This document shows positions 24,440 to 33,635 of a DNA stretch of 38,201 bases, piece after piece. Source of the stretch: Cyanobacteria bacterium GSL.Bin1. Lineage in GTDB: Bacteria > Cyanobacteriota > Cyanobacteriia > Cyanobacteriales > Rubidibacteraceae. Numbering within the stretch: position 1 is the stretch's first letter; every line of letters starts with the position of its first letter. The stretch spans positions 1 to 38,201 of the forward strand of contig JAAANX010000157.1 of assembly GCA_009909085.1 (NCBI GenBank), written 5' to 3'. Below the pieces are notes generated by a model. That model worked only from the letters and a program-made list of their open reading frames with translations. It was not told where the DNA came from and made no database searches. A program made the translations under genes and the position numbers.

Positions 24440-26221
24440 ATGAAATTACCCGTTTTCGATCAAATTCGTCAGTGGCGCAATCCCCAAGATACGCAACCGT
24501 TGCCCCTTCCCATCGCTTTCGTCCTCATTCTGGGTCTCTGCCTCATCACTTTTTTGTGGCGTTTAGGCAGTATTGGGCTGATTGATGAAACAGAGCCTCT
24601 TTTTGCCGAAGCAGCCCGTCAGATGGTGGAAACGGGCAACTGGATCACCCCTTATTTCAATGGCGAAACTCGTTTTGATAAGCCCCCTCTGGTTTACTGG
24701 TTAATGGCAATTGGGTACCAACTTTTCGGAGTTAATGAATGGGCGGTGCGTCTTCCTTCTGCCCTGAGTGCAATTGGGTTGACTGGCTTTATTTTTTTTG
24801 TGCTCGCTCAGTTTGGCGTTTCTCCCCTCAATCCTACTCCTGAATTGACACAACGACGCTGGGGAAGCGTGATTGGGGCTGCTACCCTTGCTCTCACCCC
24901 AGAGTTTATGATTTGGGCGCGAACTGGGGTTTCTGACTTGCTACTAACCGGCTGTATGGGCAGTGCCTTATTATGTTTTTTTATCGGCTATGTCCACTCC
25001 GAAAAAGTAACTAAACCGCCTCTTTTTACTCTGGGCAGACCTTCAGCTTGGTACATTAGCTTTTATATTTTGACAGCTTTAGCTGTCTTGGCAAAAGGTC
25101 CGGTGGGTTTAGTTTTACCGGGATTAATTATTATTGCATTTTTACTCTATCAGGGCAATTTGTGGGCAGTTTTTAAGGAAATGCGAGTTCTTTCTGGATT
25201 CATTATTTTCTTAGTTTTAACCGTTCCTTGGTATGTTTTAGTGATCGCTGAAAACGGACAAAATTATATTGATTCTTTCTTTGGTTACCATAATTTTCAA
25301 CGCTTCACGAATGTAGTCAATGATCATGATGCACCCTGGTATTTTTATTTTTTAGTGGTACTAATTGGCTTTGCCCCTTTATCGGTTTATTTACCCAGCG
25401 CGATCGCGCAACTGCAAGTTTGGCGGCGACGATTTTGGCAAAAGCAACCCCGAACCGAACAATTAGGACTATTCGCATTTTTTTGGTTCGCAATGATTTT
25501 TATTTTCTTTACCATTGCAGTTACCAAACTTCCCAGTTATGTGATTCCCTTACTTCCAGCTGCGGCAATTTTAGTAGGAATATTTTGGAGTCGTTATCAA
25601 CAAGTAATGCCGAACTTTGCCTTAAAAATTAATGGTTGGGTAAATGTAATTTTTGTCTTTGCTTTAGGCGCATTATTTTACTATAGCCCCAACTTTATTG
25701 GTTATGATCCAGCAGCCCCCAATTTATCAGAAATTTACGCGCAAGCGGGCTTACATTTAGGAGCAACAGCGACTTGGTTGGGGACAGGAATTTTGATTGG
25801 TCTCGCTTTAGTGACACAGCAATACCGGCGTTGGATTTGGGGCATTAACTTATTAGCAATGCTGTTAACCTTTGTTTTTGTTCTGCAACCAGCGGTTTTT
25901 TTAGTGGATCAATTGCGACAAAAGCCCTTAAGAGAATTAGCGCAGTTAGAGCAAATTGTGAGAAAGCCCGATGAAAAATTAATGATGATTGGGATGGAAA
26001 AACCAAGTGTTGCTTTTTACACACAACATCAGGTCATTTTTCTGGATCAAACCAAACAGGCAATCAGCTATCTCAATCATGAATTTAATCAGAAATCTAT
26101 CCTGATTTTAAGTCATCCGCGTAAGCTAGACCCTCTCATTGCCAATGCACAACAAGTAACCTTTTTAGGTCAACAGGGAGAGTATCAACTCGTTCGGATT
26201 CAGCCCCATTTTGAAAATTAG
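24440..26221 (+). CDS. ArnT-like glycosyltransferase family 39 protein
   Basis: A 593-residue polytopic membrane protein with about eleven to thirteen helices. The signature loop GSIGLIDETEPLFAEAARQMVETGNWITPYFNGETRFDKPPLVYWLMA contains the catalytic acidic residues and the DKPPLVYW motif of ArnT/PMT enzymes. ALSAIGLTGFI, LTALAVLAKGPVGLVLPGLI and GYHNFQRF follow, and a soluble C-terminal domain ends VRIQPHFEN. These enzymes transfer sugars from polyprenyl-phosphate carriers to lipid or protein acceptors outside the membrane; the sugar is not inferable. No Shine-Dalgarno is obvious before the ATG. A bidirectional hairpin terminates it. Confidence 0.88.
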   Translation: MKLPVFDQIRQWRNPQDTQPLPLPIAFVLILGLCLITFLWRLGSIGLIDETEPLFAEAARQMVETGNWITPYFNGETRFDKPPLVYWLMAIGYQLFGVNEWAVRLPSALSAIGLTGFIFFVLAQFGVSPLNPTPELTQRRWGSVIGAATLALTPEFMIWARTGVSDLLLTGCMGSALLCFFIGYVHSEKVTKPPLFTLGRPSAWYISFYILTALAVLAKGPVGLVLPGLIIIAFLLYQGNLWAVFKEMRVLSGFIIFLVLTVPWYVLVIAENGQNYIDSFFGYHNFQRFTNVVNDHDAPWYFYFLVVLIGFAPLSVYLPSAIAQLQVWRRRFWQKQPRTEQLGLFAFFWFAMIFIFFTIAVTKLPSYVIPLLPAAAILVGIFWSRYQQVMPNFALKINGWVNVIFVFALGALFYYSPNFIGYDPAAPNLSEIYAQAGLHLGATATWLGTGILIGLALVTQQYRRWIWGINLLAMLLTFVFVLQPAVFLVDQLRQKPLRELAQLEQIVRKPDEKLMMIGMEKPSVAFYTQHQVIFLDQTKQAISYLNHEFNQKSILILSHPRKLDPLIANAQQVTFLGQQGEYQLVRIQPHFEN

Positions 26222-26270
26222 TTCTTGATTGCTAAAAATAGTCAATTCAAGAATCATCTTTGCCGAGTCA

Positions 26271-26289
26271 AGGGGGCGCATTGCCCCCT
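26271..26289. terminator. Bidirectional hairpin terminator between convergent genes
   Basis: AGGGGGC and GCCCCCT form a perfect 7-bp GC-rich stem around GCATT, between the convergent GT39 gene (stop 26221) and the cobW-family gene (stop 26309). There is no long T-run on either side. A second inverted repeat TTCTTGA/TCAAGAA (26222–26228 and 26247–26253) lies just before it. Confidence 0.55.
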
Positions 26290-26308
26290 CTAATTCTAGG
26301 CAAAAACC

Positions 26309-27403
26309 TTAACCAAAGCCTTTTCCGCGGGTTGGAGAATTCTTAGAAAGACAGCCTTCTAGCTGCTGACGTAACTTTTCAGTGTCGAGATTTTGACCAA
26401 TCAAGACTAACTGATTGCTAGGTTCTCCTTTCCACTCGTCATCCTCAATGGAAAAGCGTTTCCCGCTGAGATGGAAAATATGACGCTGGGGACTTTCCTC
26501 AAACCAGAGAATCCCTTTGGCGCGAAAGACATTTTCCGGTAAATCATTGTCGAGAAAAGACTGAAACTTGCGAATGGAAAACGCGCGATCGCTGCGAAAC
26601 GATAAAGAATTAAAGCCATCATTCTCTAAATGGTGGGAATGGTCATGGTGGTCATGATCGTGATGATGATGGTCATGATCATGGTCGTGGTGGTGATGAT
26701 GATGATGATGATGGTCATGGTCATCATGATCCGCTTGTTGAAAATAGCGATCCGATTCAAATAAGCCGACACTCAACACCAATGGCAGCGGAACATTAGC
26801 ATTTTGAGTCCGAATTAATCTCGCCCCTTCTTTCATTTTGCGGATGCGATTTTCTAAGGCTTCTACGTCCGCTTCTGGCACGAGATCGGTTTTGTTGAGA
26901 AGAATAATATCGCCATAAGAAATTTGACTATACGCTGCCTCACTATTAAATAAATCCAAGCTAAAGTTCGCACAATCAACCACCGTCACGATTGAATCTA
27001 AACGGGTCATATCCCGTAATTCCGACCCAAGAAACGTTAATGCCACCGGTAACGGATCGGCTAAGCCGGTGGTTTCGACAACTAAATAATCAATTTTTTC
27101 TTCTCGTTCTAAAACCTTATATACCGCTTCTACTAAGTCGGTGTTAATGGTGCAGCAAATACAACCATTATTCAACTCCACCATACTGTCATCGCTTTGG
27201 ATAATCAGCTCGTTATCAATGCCAATTTCCCCAAATTCATTGACCAAAACGGCTGTTTTCAGCCCCTGATTATTACTTAAAATATGATTGAGAAGCGTTG
27301 TCTTGCCACTGCCTAGAAAACCTGTGATGATAGTGACAGGTAAACCTAACTTCGGTGCATCCATCTCTTCTGTAGCGTTACTCTGCGGATTTACGGTTGC
27401 CAT
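26309..27403 (-). CDS. CobW/COG0523 family GTPase with a His-rich metal-binding segment
   Basis: A 364-residue G3E-family GTPase. Walker A GFLGSGKTT is at 28–36 and the family-defining Cys motif GCICC at 80–84. NKTD is at 170–173. A segment at 226–258 contains 23 His in 33 residues, interspersed with Asp. The CobW C-terminal domain (ILWFEESPQRHIFHLSGKRF) follows. COG0523 proteins hand metals, often zinc or cobalt, to target enzymes; the His run suggests metal storage or loading. The true target is unknown and no obvious Zur-type site was seen upstream. The ATG at 27403 is preferred to the TTG at 27421. It is divergent from cysS, 60 bases away. Confidence 0.9.
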   Translation of the reverse strand: MATVNPQSNATEEMDAPKLGLPVTIITGFLGSGKTTLLNHILSNNQGLKTAVLVNEFGEIGIDNELIIQSDDSMVELNNGCICCTINTDLVEAVYKVLEREEKIDYLVVETTGLADPLPVALTFLGSELRDMTRLDSIVTVVDCANFSLDLFNSEAAYSQISYGDIILLNKTDLVPEADVEALENRIRKMKEGARLIRTQNANVPLPLVLSVGLFESDRYFQQADHDDHDHHHHHHHHHDHDHDHHHHDHDHHDHSHHLENDGFNSLSFRSDRAFSIRKFQSFLDNDLPENVFRAKGILWFEESPQRHIFHLSGKRFSIEDDEWKGEPSNQLVLIGQNLDTEKLRQQLEGCLSKNSPTRGKGFG

Positions 27404-27463
27404 AATAAACTTGATACACAATAACGTATAACTTCATCTTTCCTATTATTGCTTAAGCGCGCT

Positions 27464-28927
27464 ATGACCTTAACCGTTTTCAACAGCCTCAACCATCGCC
27501 AAGAGCCGTTTACGCCCATTGAACCGGGTAAAATTCGGATGTATTGCTGTGGCATTACTGTTTATGATTATTGCCATTTGGGTCATGGACGCACTTGTTT
27601 GGTCTGGGATGTGGTACGGCGCTATTTGCAATGGCGAGGTTATGAGGTGCAGTACGTGCAGAACTTCACCGATATTGACGATAAGATCCTCAAACGCGCC
27701 CAAGCCGAAGGCGTGAGTATGGAAAATGTTTCGGAACGCTTTATTGAGGCTTACTTTGAAGATATGGAACGTTTGGGGGTAGAAAAAGCCGATGCTTATC
27801 CCCGGGCGACTCATACCCTAGATGGCATTCAACGCCTCGTTTCCACCTTAGAAAGTAAAGGCTATGCCTATCCGGCAAATGGGGATGTGTATTATTCAGT
27901 GCGGAAGTTTCCTGAATACGGCAAACTCTCGGGACGCAAGTTAGAAGACTTAAAAGCGGGTGCTAGTGGGCGAGTGGAAGCAGCAGATCCTGATGCCGCC
28001 AAGAAACGCGACCCCTTCGATTTTGCGCTTTGGAAAGCCGCTAAAGCTGATGAACCCTCTTATCCCTCACCCTGGGGCAATGGTCGTCCAGGTTGGCATA
28101 TTGAGTGTTCGGCAATGGTGAAAGAACAGCTGGGCGATACCATTGATATTCATGTGGGAGGCGGTGACTTGATGTTCCCCCACCACGAAAATGAAATCGC
28201 GCAATCGGAAGCAGCAACAGGACATCCCCTTGCCAACTATTGGTTACACAATGGCATGGTGAAAATTGAGGGGGAAAAAATGTCGAAGTCACTGGGGAAT
28301 TTTATTACCCTGCGTGACTTGTTAAACAAAGTTGAACCGATGGTGGTGCGCTTATTTATCTTGCAAGCCCACTATCGCAAACCCCTTGATTTTACGGATG
28401 AAGGGTTAGAAGCAGCGAGAAATGGCTGGCATACGCTAAAAGAAGGTCTATTATTTAACAAGCATTACGGTAAGCAATTGGGTTGGGAAGAAAACCCACC
28501 GCAGCAAAGTGATGAAAAGATTAAGCAACGCTTTGCAGAAATTGTGGATGATGATTTTAATTTTGCCGGTGGACTCGCTATTTTGTTTGAATTAGCAAAA
28601 GAGTTACGCAAGGAAGGAAACTTATTAGTCCATCAGGGAAGCACTGAGGCTTCTGCAGAAGAATTAGGTGTGAAATGGCAAACGCTGGTTGAGTTAGCGA
28701 CTGTTTTCGGCTTGAAACCTGAGACACAACTGCAAGAAACCTTAACTGGCGATAGTAAACTTGAAGGGTTACTCAGTGACGAACAAGTCGAATCTCTAAT
28801 CGAACAACGTGCCGCAGCCCGGAAAGCGAAAAACTTTGCAGAAGCGGATCGCATTCGGGATGAACTGCAAGCGAAGGGGATTACCTTAATTGACCAACCG
28901 GGAGGCAAAACCCGCTGGCATCGGTGA
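27464..28927 (+). CDS. cysS: Cysteinyl-tRNA synthetase
   Basis: A 487-residue class I synthetase that charges tRNA-Cys in the cytoplasm. It has the N-terminal MYCCGITVYDYCHLGHGRT with the HIGH variant HLGH at 38–41 and zinc-ligand Cys29. The zinc-site segments GWHIECSAM and FPHHENEIAQSE follow, then the KMSKS loop (GEKMSKSLGNF), an anticodon-binding helical domain and the C-terminal RAAARKAKNFAEADRIRDELQAKGI motif. Length is normal. The ATG at 27464 is chosen over a TTG five codons upstream. Confidence 0.97.
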   Translation: MTLTVFNSLNHRQEPFTPIEPGKIRMYCCGITVYDYCHLGHGRTCLVWDVVRRYLQWRGYEVQYVQNFTDIDDKILKRAQAEGVSMENVSERFIEAYFEDMERLGVEKADAYPRATHTLDGIQRLVSTLESKGYAYPANGDVYYSVRKFPEYGKLSGRKLEDLKAGASGRVEAADPDAAKKRDPFDFALWKAAKADEPSYPSPWGNGRPGWHIECSAMVKEQLGDTIDIHVGGGDLMFPHHENEIAQSEAATGHPLANYWLHNGMVKIEGEKMSKSLGNFITLRDLLNKVEPMVVRLFILQAHYRKPLDFTDEGLEAARNGWHTLKEGLLFNKHYGKQLGWEENPPQQSDEKIKQRFAEIVDDDFNFAGGLAILFELAKELRKEGNLLVHQGSTEASAEELGVKWQTLVELATVFGLKPETQLQETLTGDSKLEGLLSDEQVESLIEQRAAARKAKNFAEADRIRDELQAKGITLIDQPGGKTRWHR

Positions 28928-29310
28928 TATTCTCCCTCGGTGAATCAAGATTACACCGGAAGCTTTCGCAAATGGGTCTTCCTTCGTAGCACTTTCTTAG
29001 CAATTGCCCTGGCAGTCGGCTTAGAGTAGTGCTGCCAAAAAACAACGTGTTAATTCACAACCAGTAAAAGATTTGAGTCATTTTTGAGAGATTATTCGAG
29101 CAGCTCCCTGCTCACAAAATAGGGAGTGCAATCATTTTTCTGATTCGATTCGGGAAGATTCCCCACTATAAATTGGAACTTTTATGTGAAATTAATCATC
29201 TTAAGATCCTGTTTCTAGACAATTATTCTTGTTGCCGTCAGTGAAGATGAAGATCACTGTTCTGATGAAAAGACAGTTTTAATTGTCCCTTATCTCGATC
29301 CCTAAAAGTG
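28928..29310. other. Intergenic stretch after cysS
   Basis: No firm gene was found. In frame with cysS beyond its stop lies a 29-codon open stretch from a GTG at 28940 to a TAG at 29027–29029 with a hydrophobic end (STFLAIALAVGLE); it lacks a ribosome site and is not called. A hairpin CTCCCT/AGGGAG at 29104–29126, followed by TTTTT at 29134–29138, is a possible terminator. Confidence 0.4.
29104..29138 (+). terminator. Possible rho-independent terminator
   Basis: A 6-bp stem CTCCCT/AGGGAG with an 11-base loop is followed seven bases later by TTTTT. It lies 177 bases after the cysS stop, so its link to cysS is uncertain. Confidence 0.3.
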
Positions 29311-29577
29311 ATGTGTAGGGCAAAAATACCATTAGAAAACTACGTTGGTGCCGCTTGGCTCGCACAACAATGTAAAGTGAGTCGGGACGTCATTCATTAC
29401 TATGCCATTCAACAACGACTACGTTATTTCTTGTTTTCCGGCGTTCGATACTTAGAGCGAAATGATGCTATCATGTTGGCGAAACAACTAGCAGAGCGAC
29501 ATCAAAAGATCAATTTGTCCTGTGTTGTTAGCGCGATCGAGCAGTATCACAATCACTCTAAAACGTTACCTTTATAA
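29311..29577 (+). CDS. Small HTH-like protein, unknown function
   Basis: An 88-residue basic protein. Residues about 12–45 (AAWLAQQCKVSRDVIHYYAI, then RLRYFLFSGVRYLERND) look like an excisionase/MerR-type helix-turn-helix with a wing, followed by a helix (AIMLAKQLAERHQKI). No catalytic motif is visible. A GTG directly before the ATG is an alternative start. It precedes rpsF by 144 bases, which contain a likely -10 box (TATAGT at 29655–29660). DNA binding is inferred only. Confidence 0.55.
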   Translation: MCRAKIPLENYVGAAWLAQQCKVSRDVIHYYAIQQRLRYFLFSGVRYLERNDAIMLAKQLAERHQKINLSCVVSAIEQYHNHSKTLPL

Positions 29578-29721
29578 CTAGAAAATAGTGCCGCTATGAG
29601 CGAGCCTTTCTTCTTCCAGCAACGTGTTAAGGCTATAGCCAGTGCCGAGACTTTTATAGTACAATAAAGAGCCCTTGCTTGTTGATCGAGACAAGCCATA
29701 CTGTCCATAAGGAGCATGATC

Positions 29722-30159
29722 ATGATTAATAAATACGAAACCATGTACATTATTCGCCCTGATCTCACTGAGGATCAGGTGTCGCAAGAAGTCGCTAAAT
29801 ATGAGGAGTTTCTGCAAGCCCGCAACGTTGAAAATTTGACCATCCGCAATCATGGGAAAAAACGGCTCGCTTACAACATTGGGAAACATCAGGATGGGAT
29901 TTATGTGCAGATGAACTATCAAATTGATGGTGATGTTATTGCCCCTTTACAGCGCCAAATGCGCATTAGCGAAAATGTTATTCGTTTCTTAACGTTGAGT
30001 GTGGATGAAATCCCGCAATCTACTACTGAAATCCCATCCACACCAACTGTGACCCCTCAATCAGAACCGGCACCGCAGCCAGAACCTGAGACGGCAAGTG
30101 TACAGGAGTCTACCGAAGACACTACTCCTACACCAGAAGAAGAAGCCACCACTGCCTAG
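29722..30159 (+). CDS. rpsF: 30S ribosomal protein S6
   Basis: A 145-residue ribosomal protein starting MINKYETMYIIRPDLTEDQV. The S6 core (about residues 1–95) contains GKKRLAYNIGKHQDGIYVQMNYQ and ENVIRFLTLSVDE. It is followed by a Pro/Glu/Thr-rich acidic tail of about 45 residues, longer than in many bacteria but common in cyanobacteria. AAGGAG at 29709–29714 fits the ATG at 29722 (7-base gap) and not the in-frame ATG at 29716 (1-base gap), which decides the start. Confidence 0.96.
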   Translation: MINKYETMYIIRPDLTEDQVSQEVAKYEEFLQARNVENLTIRNHGKKRLAYNIGKHQDGIYVQMNYQIDGDVIAPLQRQMRISENVIRFLTLSVDEIPQSTTEIPSTPTVTPQSEPAPQPEPETASVQESTEDTTPTPEEEATTA

Positions 30160-30180
30160 GGAGACTTCTCTTTCTAAGTT

Positions 30181-30921
30181 TTAGTAGTAAGAGTAAGATG
30201 TGCGGGAAGAACGAGCTTTTCTGCTGCTATTGCTTTTTCGCAACTCCTGACTGACTTCTACAAATGTATCTCTTCTTAGAATAGGATAGTTACTCACCCA
30301 GAGGTCAAGTTGTGGCAGATAAGCATCAGTAATTTTGCTGATGCGAGCGAGATCCGGATCTTGGGATAGCACTAATAGCTCTACGACTTGACCGGTTTTA
30401 ATATTGCGGTGAAGACGACGCAGGGGGGCTTGGATTTGAATTTCAAAGCCAGTTTTATCCCCCACTTCCAAATTAATCCGTCGTTCTCGGTTTTCAATAA
30501 TAATGAGTTCCCCTTTTTCGTCTACCGTCTCTTCTGTTCCGACTACTTCTTCACTAACAAACACTTCTAGCACTTGTCCTCGCCAAAAGCCACTGTAAGG
30601 AAAGCGTCTATAGGTGATGTTACGTCGGGTTGCCCAATATACGGGAGACCATAACCAGTAGAGTCCTGCGATCACACAAAATAGAGAAATTTCTGCCCCA
30701 GCACTATTTGTAATTTCTCCGAGCAACCAAATGACGACAACACCGACAAAAGAAATCAATAATTTACGGAGAAAACTGGGCCAATCGCCAGCATAATGGC
30801 GATATTGTTCTATGGTGGCTGTAAACGGAACTAATTGCTCAAATTTCTCGCGTGTAATTGGAATTAGCATAGCATCAGAGAGAATGGGCAAGTTCTTTGA
30901 TTGTACCAGCTTTAAAGTCAT
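30181..30921 (-). CDS. Conserved cyanobacterial membrane protein of unknown function
   Basis: A 246-residue protein with a cytoplasmic N-terminus, two membrane helices (about 53–72 and 76–95, ending YWLWSPVYWATRRN) and a long soluble C-terminal domain (YSGFWRGQVLEVFVSEEV, INLEVGDKTGFEIQI, ISKITDAYLPQLDLWVSNYP). The tail is rich in Ser, Arg and Tyr (SSRKARSSRTSYSYY). Proteins of this type recur in cyanobacteria and are sometimes labelled phosphate transport permeases, but nothing here supports transport. It is convergent with rpsF. Confidence 0.7.
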   Translation of the reverse strand: MTLKLVQSKNLPILSDAMLIPITREKFEQLVPFTATIEQYRHYAGDWPSFLRKLLISFVGVVVIWLLGEITNSAGAEISLFCVIAGLYWLWSPVYWATRRNITYRRFPYSGFWRGQVLEVFVSEEVVGTEETVDEKGELIIIENRERRINLEVGDKTGFEIQIQAPLRRLHRNIKTGQVVELLVLSQDPDLARISKITDAYLPQLDLWVSNYPILRRDTFVEVSQELRKSNSSRKARSSRTSYSYY

Positions 30922-31105
30922 TTAAGGTCTTTAAATCAGTTGGTAATAGAAATAAAATGAGAAAAAATCCTGCTTTTATTTTCAGTAGCGATGAATATTT
31001 GAAATAAATTTTCGCTGGGTTTAGTGCTCAATCAATTAAGAACCAGATTCTCGTGGTCAAACGATTATTTTTTCGATCTTGTCTTCTACAATTAAAGTTC
31101 AAAAA

Positions 31106-31690
31106 TTAGCAAAATCCAATTGCTTCTAAATCAAGGGTGAATTCAGGTAAGACAGTTTTTCCTGATAAAAACTGAGGATTCTTTAAAATCTCTTTCGGCT
31201 GTCCTTGTTGATAAATTTCAACTTGCTTATTTTCTGGATCAATCAGCCACCCTAAACGCATACCGTTTTCAAGATACTCTTCCATTTTGGCTTGTAAACT
31301 GGATAAACTATCATGAGGTGAGCGCAGTTCAATGACAAAGTCTGGGCAGAAGGGAAGAAACTTTTTCCTTTGTTCTATACTCAGTTGATTCCATTTTTCT
31401 TGAGGAACCCAGGAAGCGTCAGGAGCGCGATAACTGCCGTTAGGGAGTTGAAAGCCAATAGAAGAGTCAAACACGACTCCTCGTTGATTTTGCTGATTCC
31501 ACAACCATAATTGGGCATTAATTCCTGCATTTTGTTTACCCGTTTCTCCCCCTGTCGGCGGCATAATAATTAACTCCCCAGTGGCAGTCTTTTCTAATTT
31601 TAAATCTGGGTTGGCTCGGCAGATCGCTAAGAATTGTTCGTCGGTGAGTTGAGCTGTTTTTGGAATTTGGAGTGCAATCGAGTTTATCAT
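31106..31690 (-). CDS. Uma2 family (DUF820) endonuclease-like protein
   Basis: A 194-residue Uma2 protein beginning MINSIALQIPKTAQLTDEQF. Motifs: GELIIMPPTGGETG, SYRAPDASWV, CPDFVIELRSPHD and YLENGMRLGWLIDPENKQVEIY. The fold is PD-(D/E)XK, with the Asp of APDASW and the Glu of VIELRSP in place. AAGAGGCG lies just before the ATG at 31690; a longer GTG-started frame back to 31768 would overlap the divergent tldD. The two share a 58-base divergent promoter region. It is the same length as the Uma2 protein at 9908, but clearly a separate copy. Confidence 0.9.
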   Translation of the reverse strand: MINSIALQIPKTAQLTDEQFLAICRANPDLKLEKTATGELIIMPPTGGETGKQNAGINAQLWLWNQQNQRGVVFDSSIGFQLPNGSYRAPDASWVPQEKWNQLSIEQRKKFLPFCPDFVIELRSPHDSLSSLQAKMEEYLENGMRLGWLIDPENKQVEIYQQGQPKEILKNPQFLSGKTVLPEFTLDLEAIGFC

Positions 31691-31748
31691 CGCCTCTTTC
31701 TTGCCGTATTTTATAGAATTAATAAAACTAAGCCTGTTGTGTTCAATT

Positions 31749-33233
31749 ATGCTCCAAACTGAAAGCACTTATTCCACCCTCGATCTCGCTAACTTGGCCA
31801 TCCAACAACTCCGTCAAACCGGATGTGAGTATGGGGAAATTCGCCTTTGTCGGTATCGCACGCAAACCCTGATGGCGCGCGATCGCAGCTTGACAACCCT
31901 CTCTGATAATATTAGTTCCGGCTATGGCATTCGGGTGCTTTTAAATGGGGCTTGGGGCTTTGCCGCGAGTCATGAAAAGTCACCAGAGGCACTAACTCGT
32001 ACTCTTAATTTAGCCGTCGAAATTGCAAAGGGGACGCATCTCACCCAACAGCAGCCCGTGCGGTTAGCACCAGTAAAAGCTTATCAGGATACTTACACCA
32101 CACCAATCCAAATTAACCCGTTTGAGATTCCCCTCACAGATAAAGCGAACTTACTCCTTTCTCTCAACGAGCAATTATTGGGATATGAAAGCAGAGGGGT
32201 GAAAAAAGCCTTTTCTTTCCTCCGTTTTTCCCAAGAAGACAAAACCTTTGCTTCTACCGAAGGATCGCAGATTCAACAAACGATTTATCGCTCTCATCCC
32301 GGTTTTGGCTGTATGGCGATCGCGAATAACGACGCCCAAACTCGCAGCTATGAACGTCCACCCTTGAACATTGGCTATGAACATATTCAGCCGGATGATT
32401 TGTTTGCACAAGTGGAACGAGTAGCAGAAGAAGCGCTTGAGAAAGTTCATGCTGAATCCGCACCAGCGCGCGATCGCGCAACCTTGATCCTAAAACCCAG
32501 TAACCTCTATCTCACGATTCACGAATCTGTCGGACACCCCACAGAATTAGATCGCGTCTTCGGGTATGAAGCCAACTTTGCCGGAACCAGCTTTGCGACA
32601 ACCGATCAACTGGGAGAACTACGTTATGCCGCCCCTTGGCTTAACTTTAAAGCGGATCGCACCCAAGCGGGTGGACGCAGTACGGTTGGATATGACGATG
32701 AAGGGGTAAAAGCCCAATCTTGGTATGTGGTGAAAGATGGCGTGTTAGTTGATTATCTCAGCGATCGCGAAACCGCTCACCGCTTAGGGCGCACCACTAG
32801 CAACGGCAGTTCCTTTGCCGATAGTTGGTCCAGTGTGCCGATGGTTCGTATTCCCAACTTAGGCTTAGAACCGGGAGAAGCAGGAGGAAGCCACACCGCC
32901 AGTTTAGAAGCAATGATCGCTGATACCAAAGATGGCATTCTCATTGATGGGATAGGAAGTTTTTCCATTGATCAACAACGGCGCAACTTTCAGTTTGGTG
33001 GCGATGCCTTCTGGCGCGTGAAAGATGGCAAAATTGCCGGGATGGTGAAAGATTTAACCTATCATTCCATGACCACTGATTTCTGGCAAAAAGTGGATGC
33101 TTTGGGTGGTGCTGATGAGTGGGAACAATGTGGCACTAATATTTGTGGCAAAGGCGAACCGATTCAAATCGCTCAAATGACTCACGGCTGTGTTCCCGTG
33201 CGCGTTCAGGATATTGAAATTGGCAGAAGCTAG
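31749..33233 (+). CDS. tldD: TldD-type metalloprotease
   Basis: A 494-residue protein of the TldD/PmbA family. The zinc motif HExxxH is HESVGH at 258–263. The conserved DDEG segment (GRSTVGYDDEGVKAQ), RIPNLGLEPGEAGG and the C-terminal CGKGEPIQIAQMTHGCVPVRV match the family. TldD and its partner TldE form a heterodimeric protease that trims unfolded peptides and microcin or RiPP leaders. The partner gene is not in this window. The ATG at 31749 is chosen over the upstream TTG at 31701, which overlaps the Uma2 start. Confidence 0.93.
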   Translation: MLQTESTYSTLDLANLAIQQLRQTGCEYGEIRLCRYRTQTLMARDRSLTTLSDNISSGYGIRVLLNGAWGFAASHEKSPEALTRTLNLAVEIAKGTHLTQQQPVRLAPVKAYQDTYTTPIQINPFEIPLTDKANLLLSLNEQLLGYESRGVKKAFSFLRFSQEDKTFASTEGSQIQQTIYRSHPGFGCMAIANNDAQTRSYERPPLNIGYEHIQPDDLFAQVERVAEEALEKVHAESAPARDRATLILKPSNLYLTIHESVGHPTELDRVFGYEANFAGTSFATTDQLGELRYAAPWLNFKADRTQAGGRSTVGYDDEGVKAQSWYVVKDGVLVDYLSDRETAHRLGRTTSNGSSFADSWSSVPMVRIPNLGLEPGEAGGSHTASLEAMIADTKDGILIDGIGSFSIDQQRRNFQFGGDAFWRVKDGKIAGMVKDLTYHSMTTDFWQKVDALGGADEWEQCGTNICGKGEPIQIAQMTHGCVPVRVQDIEIGRS

Positions 33234-33287
33234 CTTGAAAATTCTTTCGCCCCATAATCTCCATGGATGCAGCGACATAGGCCACTC

Positions 33288-33635
33288 TCACAGAGGCAAA
33301 TATTGAATTCGATTTGCCAACTCTTCAGGATGGGCAGCCTTGGCAATCATTTCTAAATCGCGAATGCAATGACCTACAGACACTCTCAGTTTATGAGCAT
33401 AGACAACCCCAAGAAAGTATTTTCCTGCTTGTTGACAACGGGTTGCTTCTCCTAGAAAATCATCATCTTGGGAAAACAAAACACGCTTTAGTTTAGTTGC
33501 TCGCTCAAGGATCACTGGATCAGCAAAGCCAGTGCGCCCATCCTCTTGTACAGTTAAAACATCAACATTCCGAATTCGCAGTCCATCTCTAATTCCTCGG
33601 TGGACGTTCTCATCGAGGTAAAAAGCAATACTCAT
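33288..33635 (-). CDS. DUF5615 PIN-like toxin
   Basis: A 115-residue protein starting MSIAFYLDENVHRGIRDGLR. The early LDENV and the central VLFSQDDDFL motif, with an acidic cluster, are typical of the DUF5615/Mut7-C-like branch of PIN nucleases. These are toxin components usually partnered by DUF433 proteins. Acidic residues Asp8, Glu9 and the DDD triad could bind metal for RNA cleavage. Its ATG overlaps the DUF433 stop by four bases, so the two are coupled. Confidence 0.85.
   Translation of the reverse strand: MSIAFYLDENVHRGIRDGLRIRNVDVLTVQEDGRTGFADPVILERATKLKRVLFSQDDDFLGEATRCQQAGKYFLGVVYAHKLRVSVGHCIRDLEMIAKAAHPEELANRIQYLPL

Noticed and set aside
26636-26734. ATG/CAT-rich simple repeat as a CRISPR or satellite array
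   Set aside because: It is the coding sequence of the His/Asp-rich segment of the CobW-family protein; no spacers.
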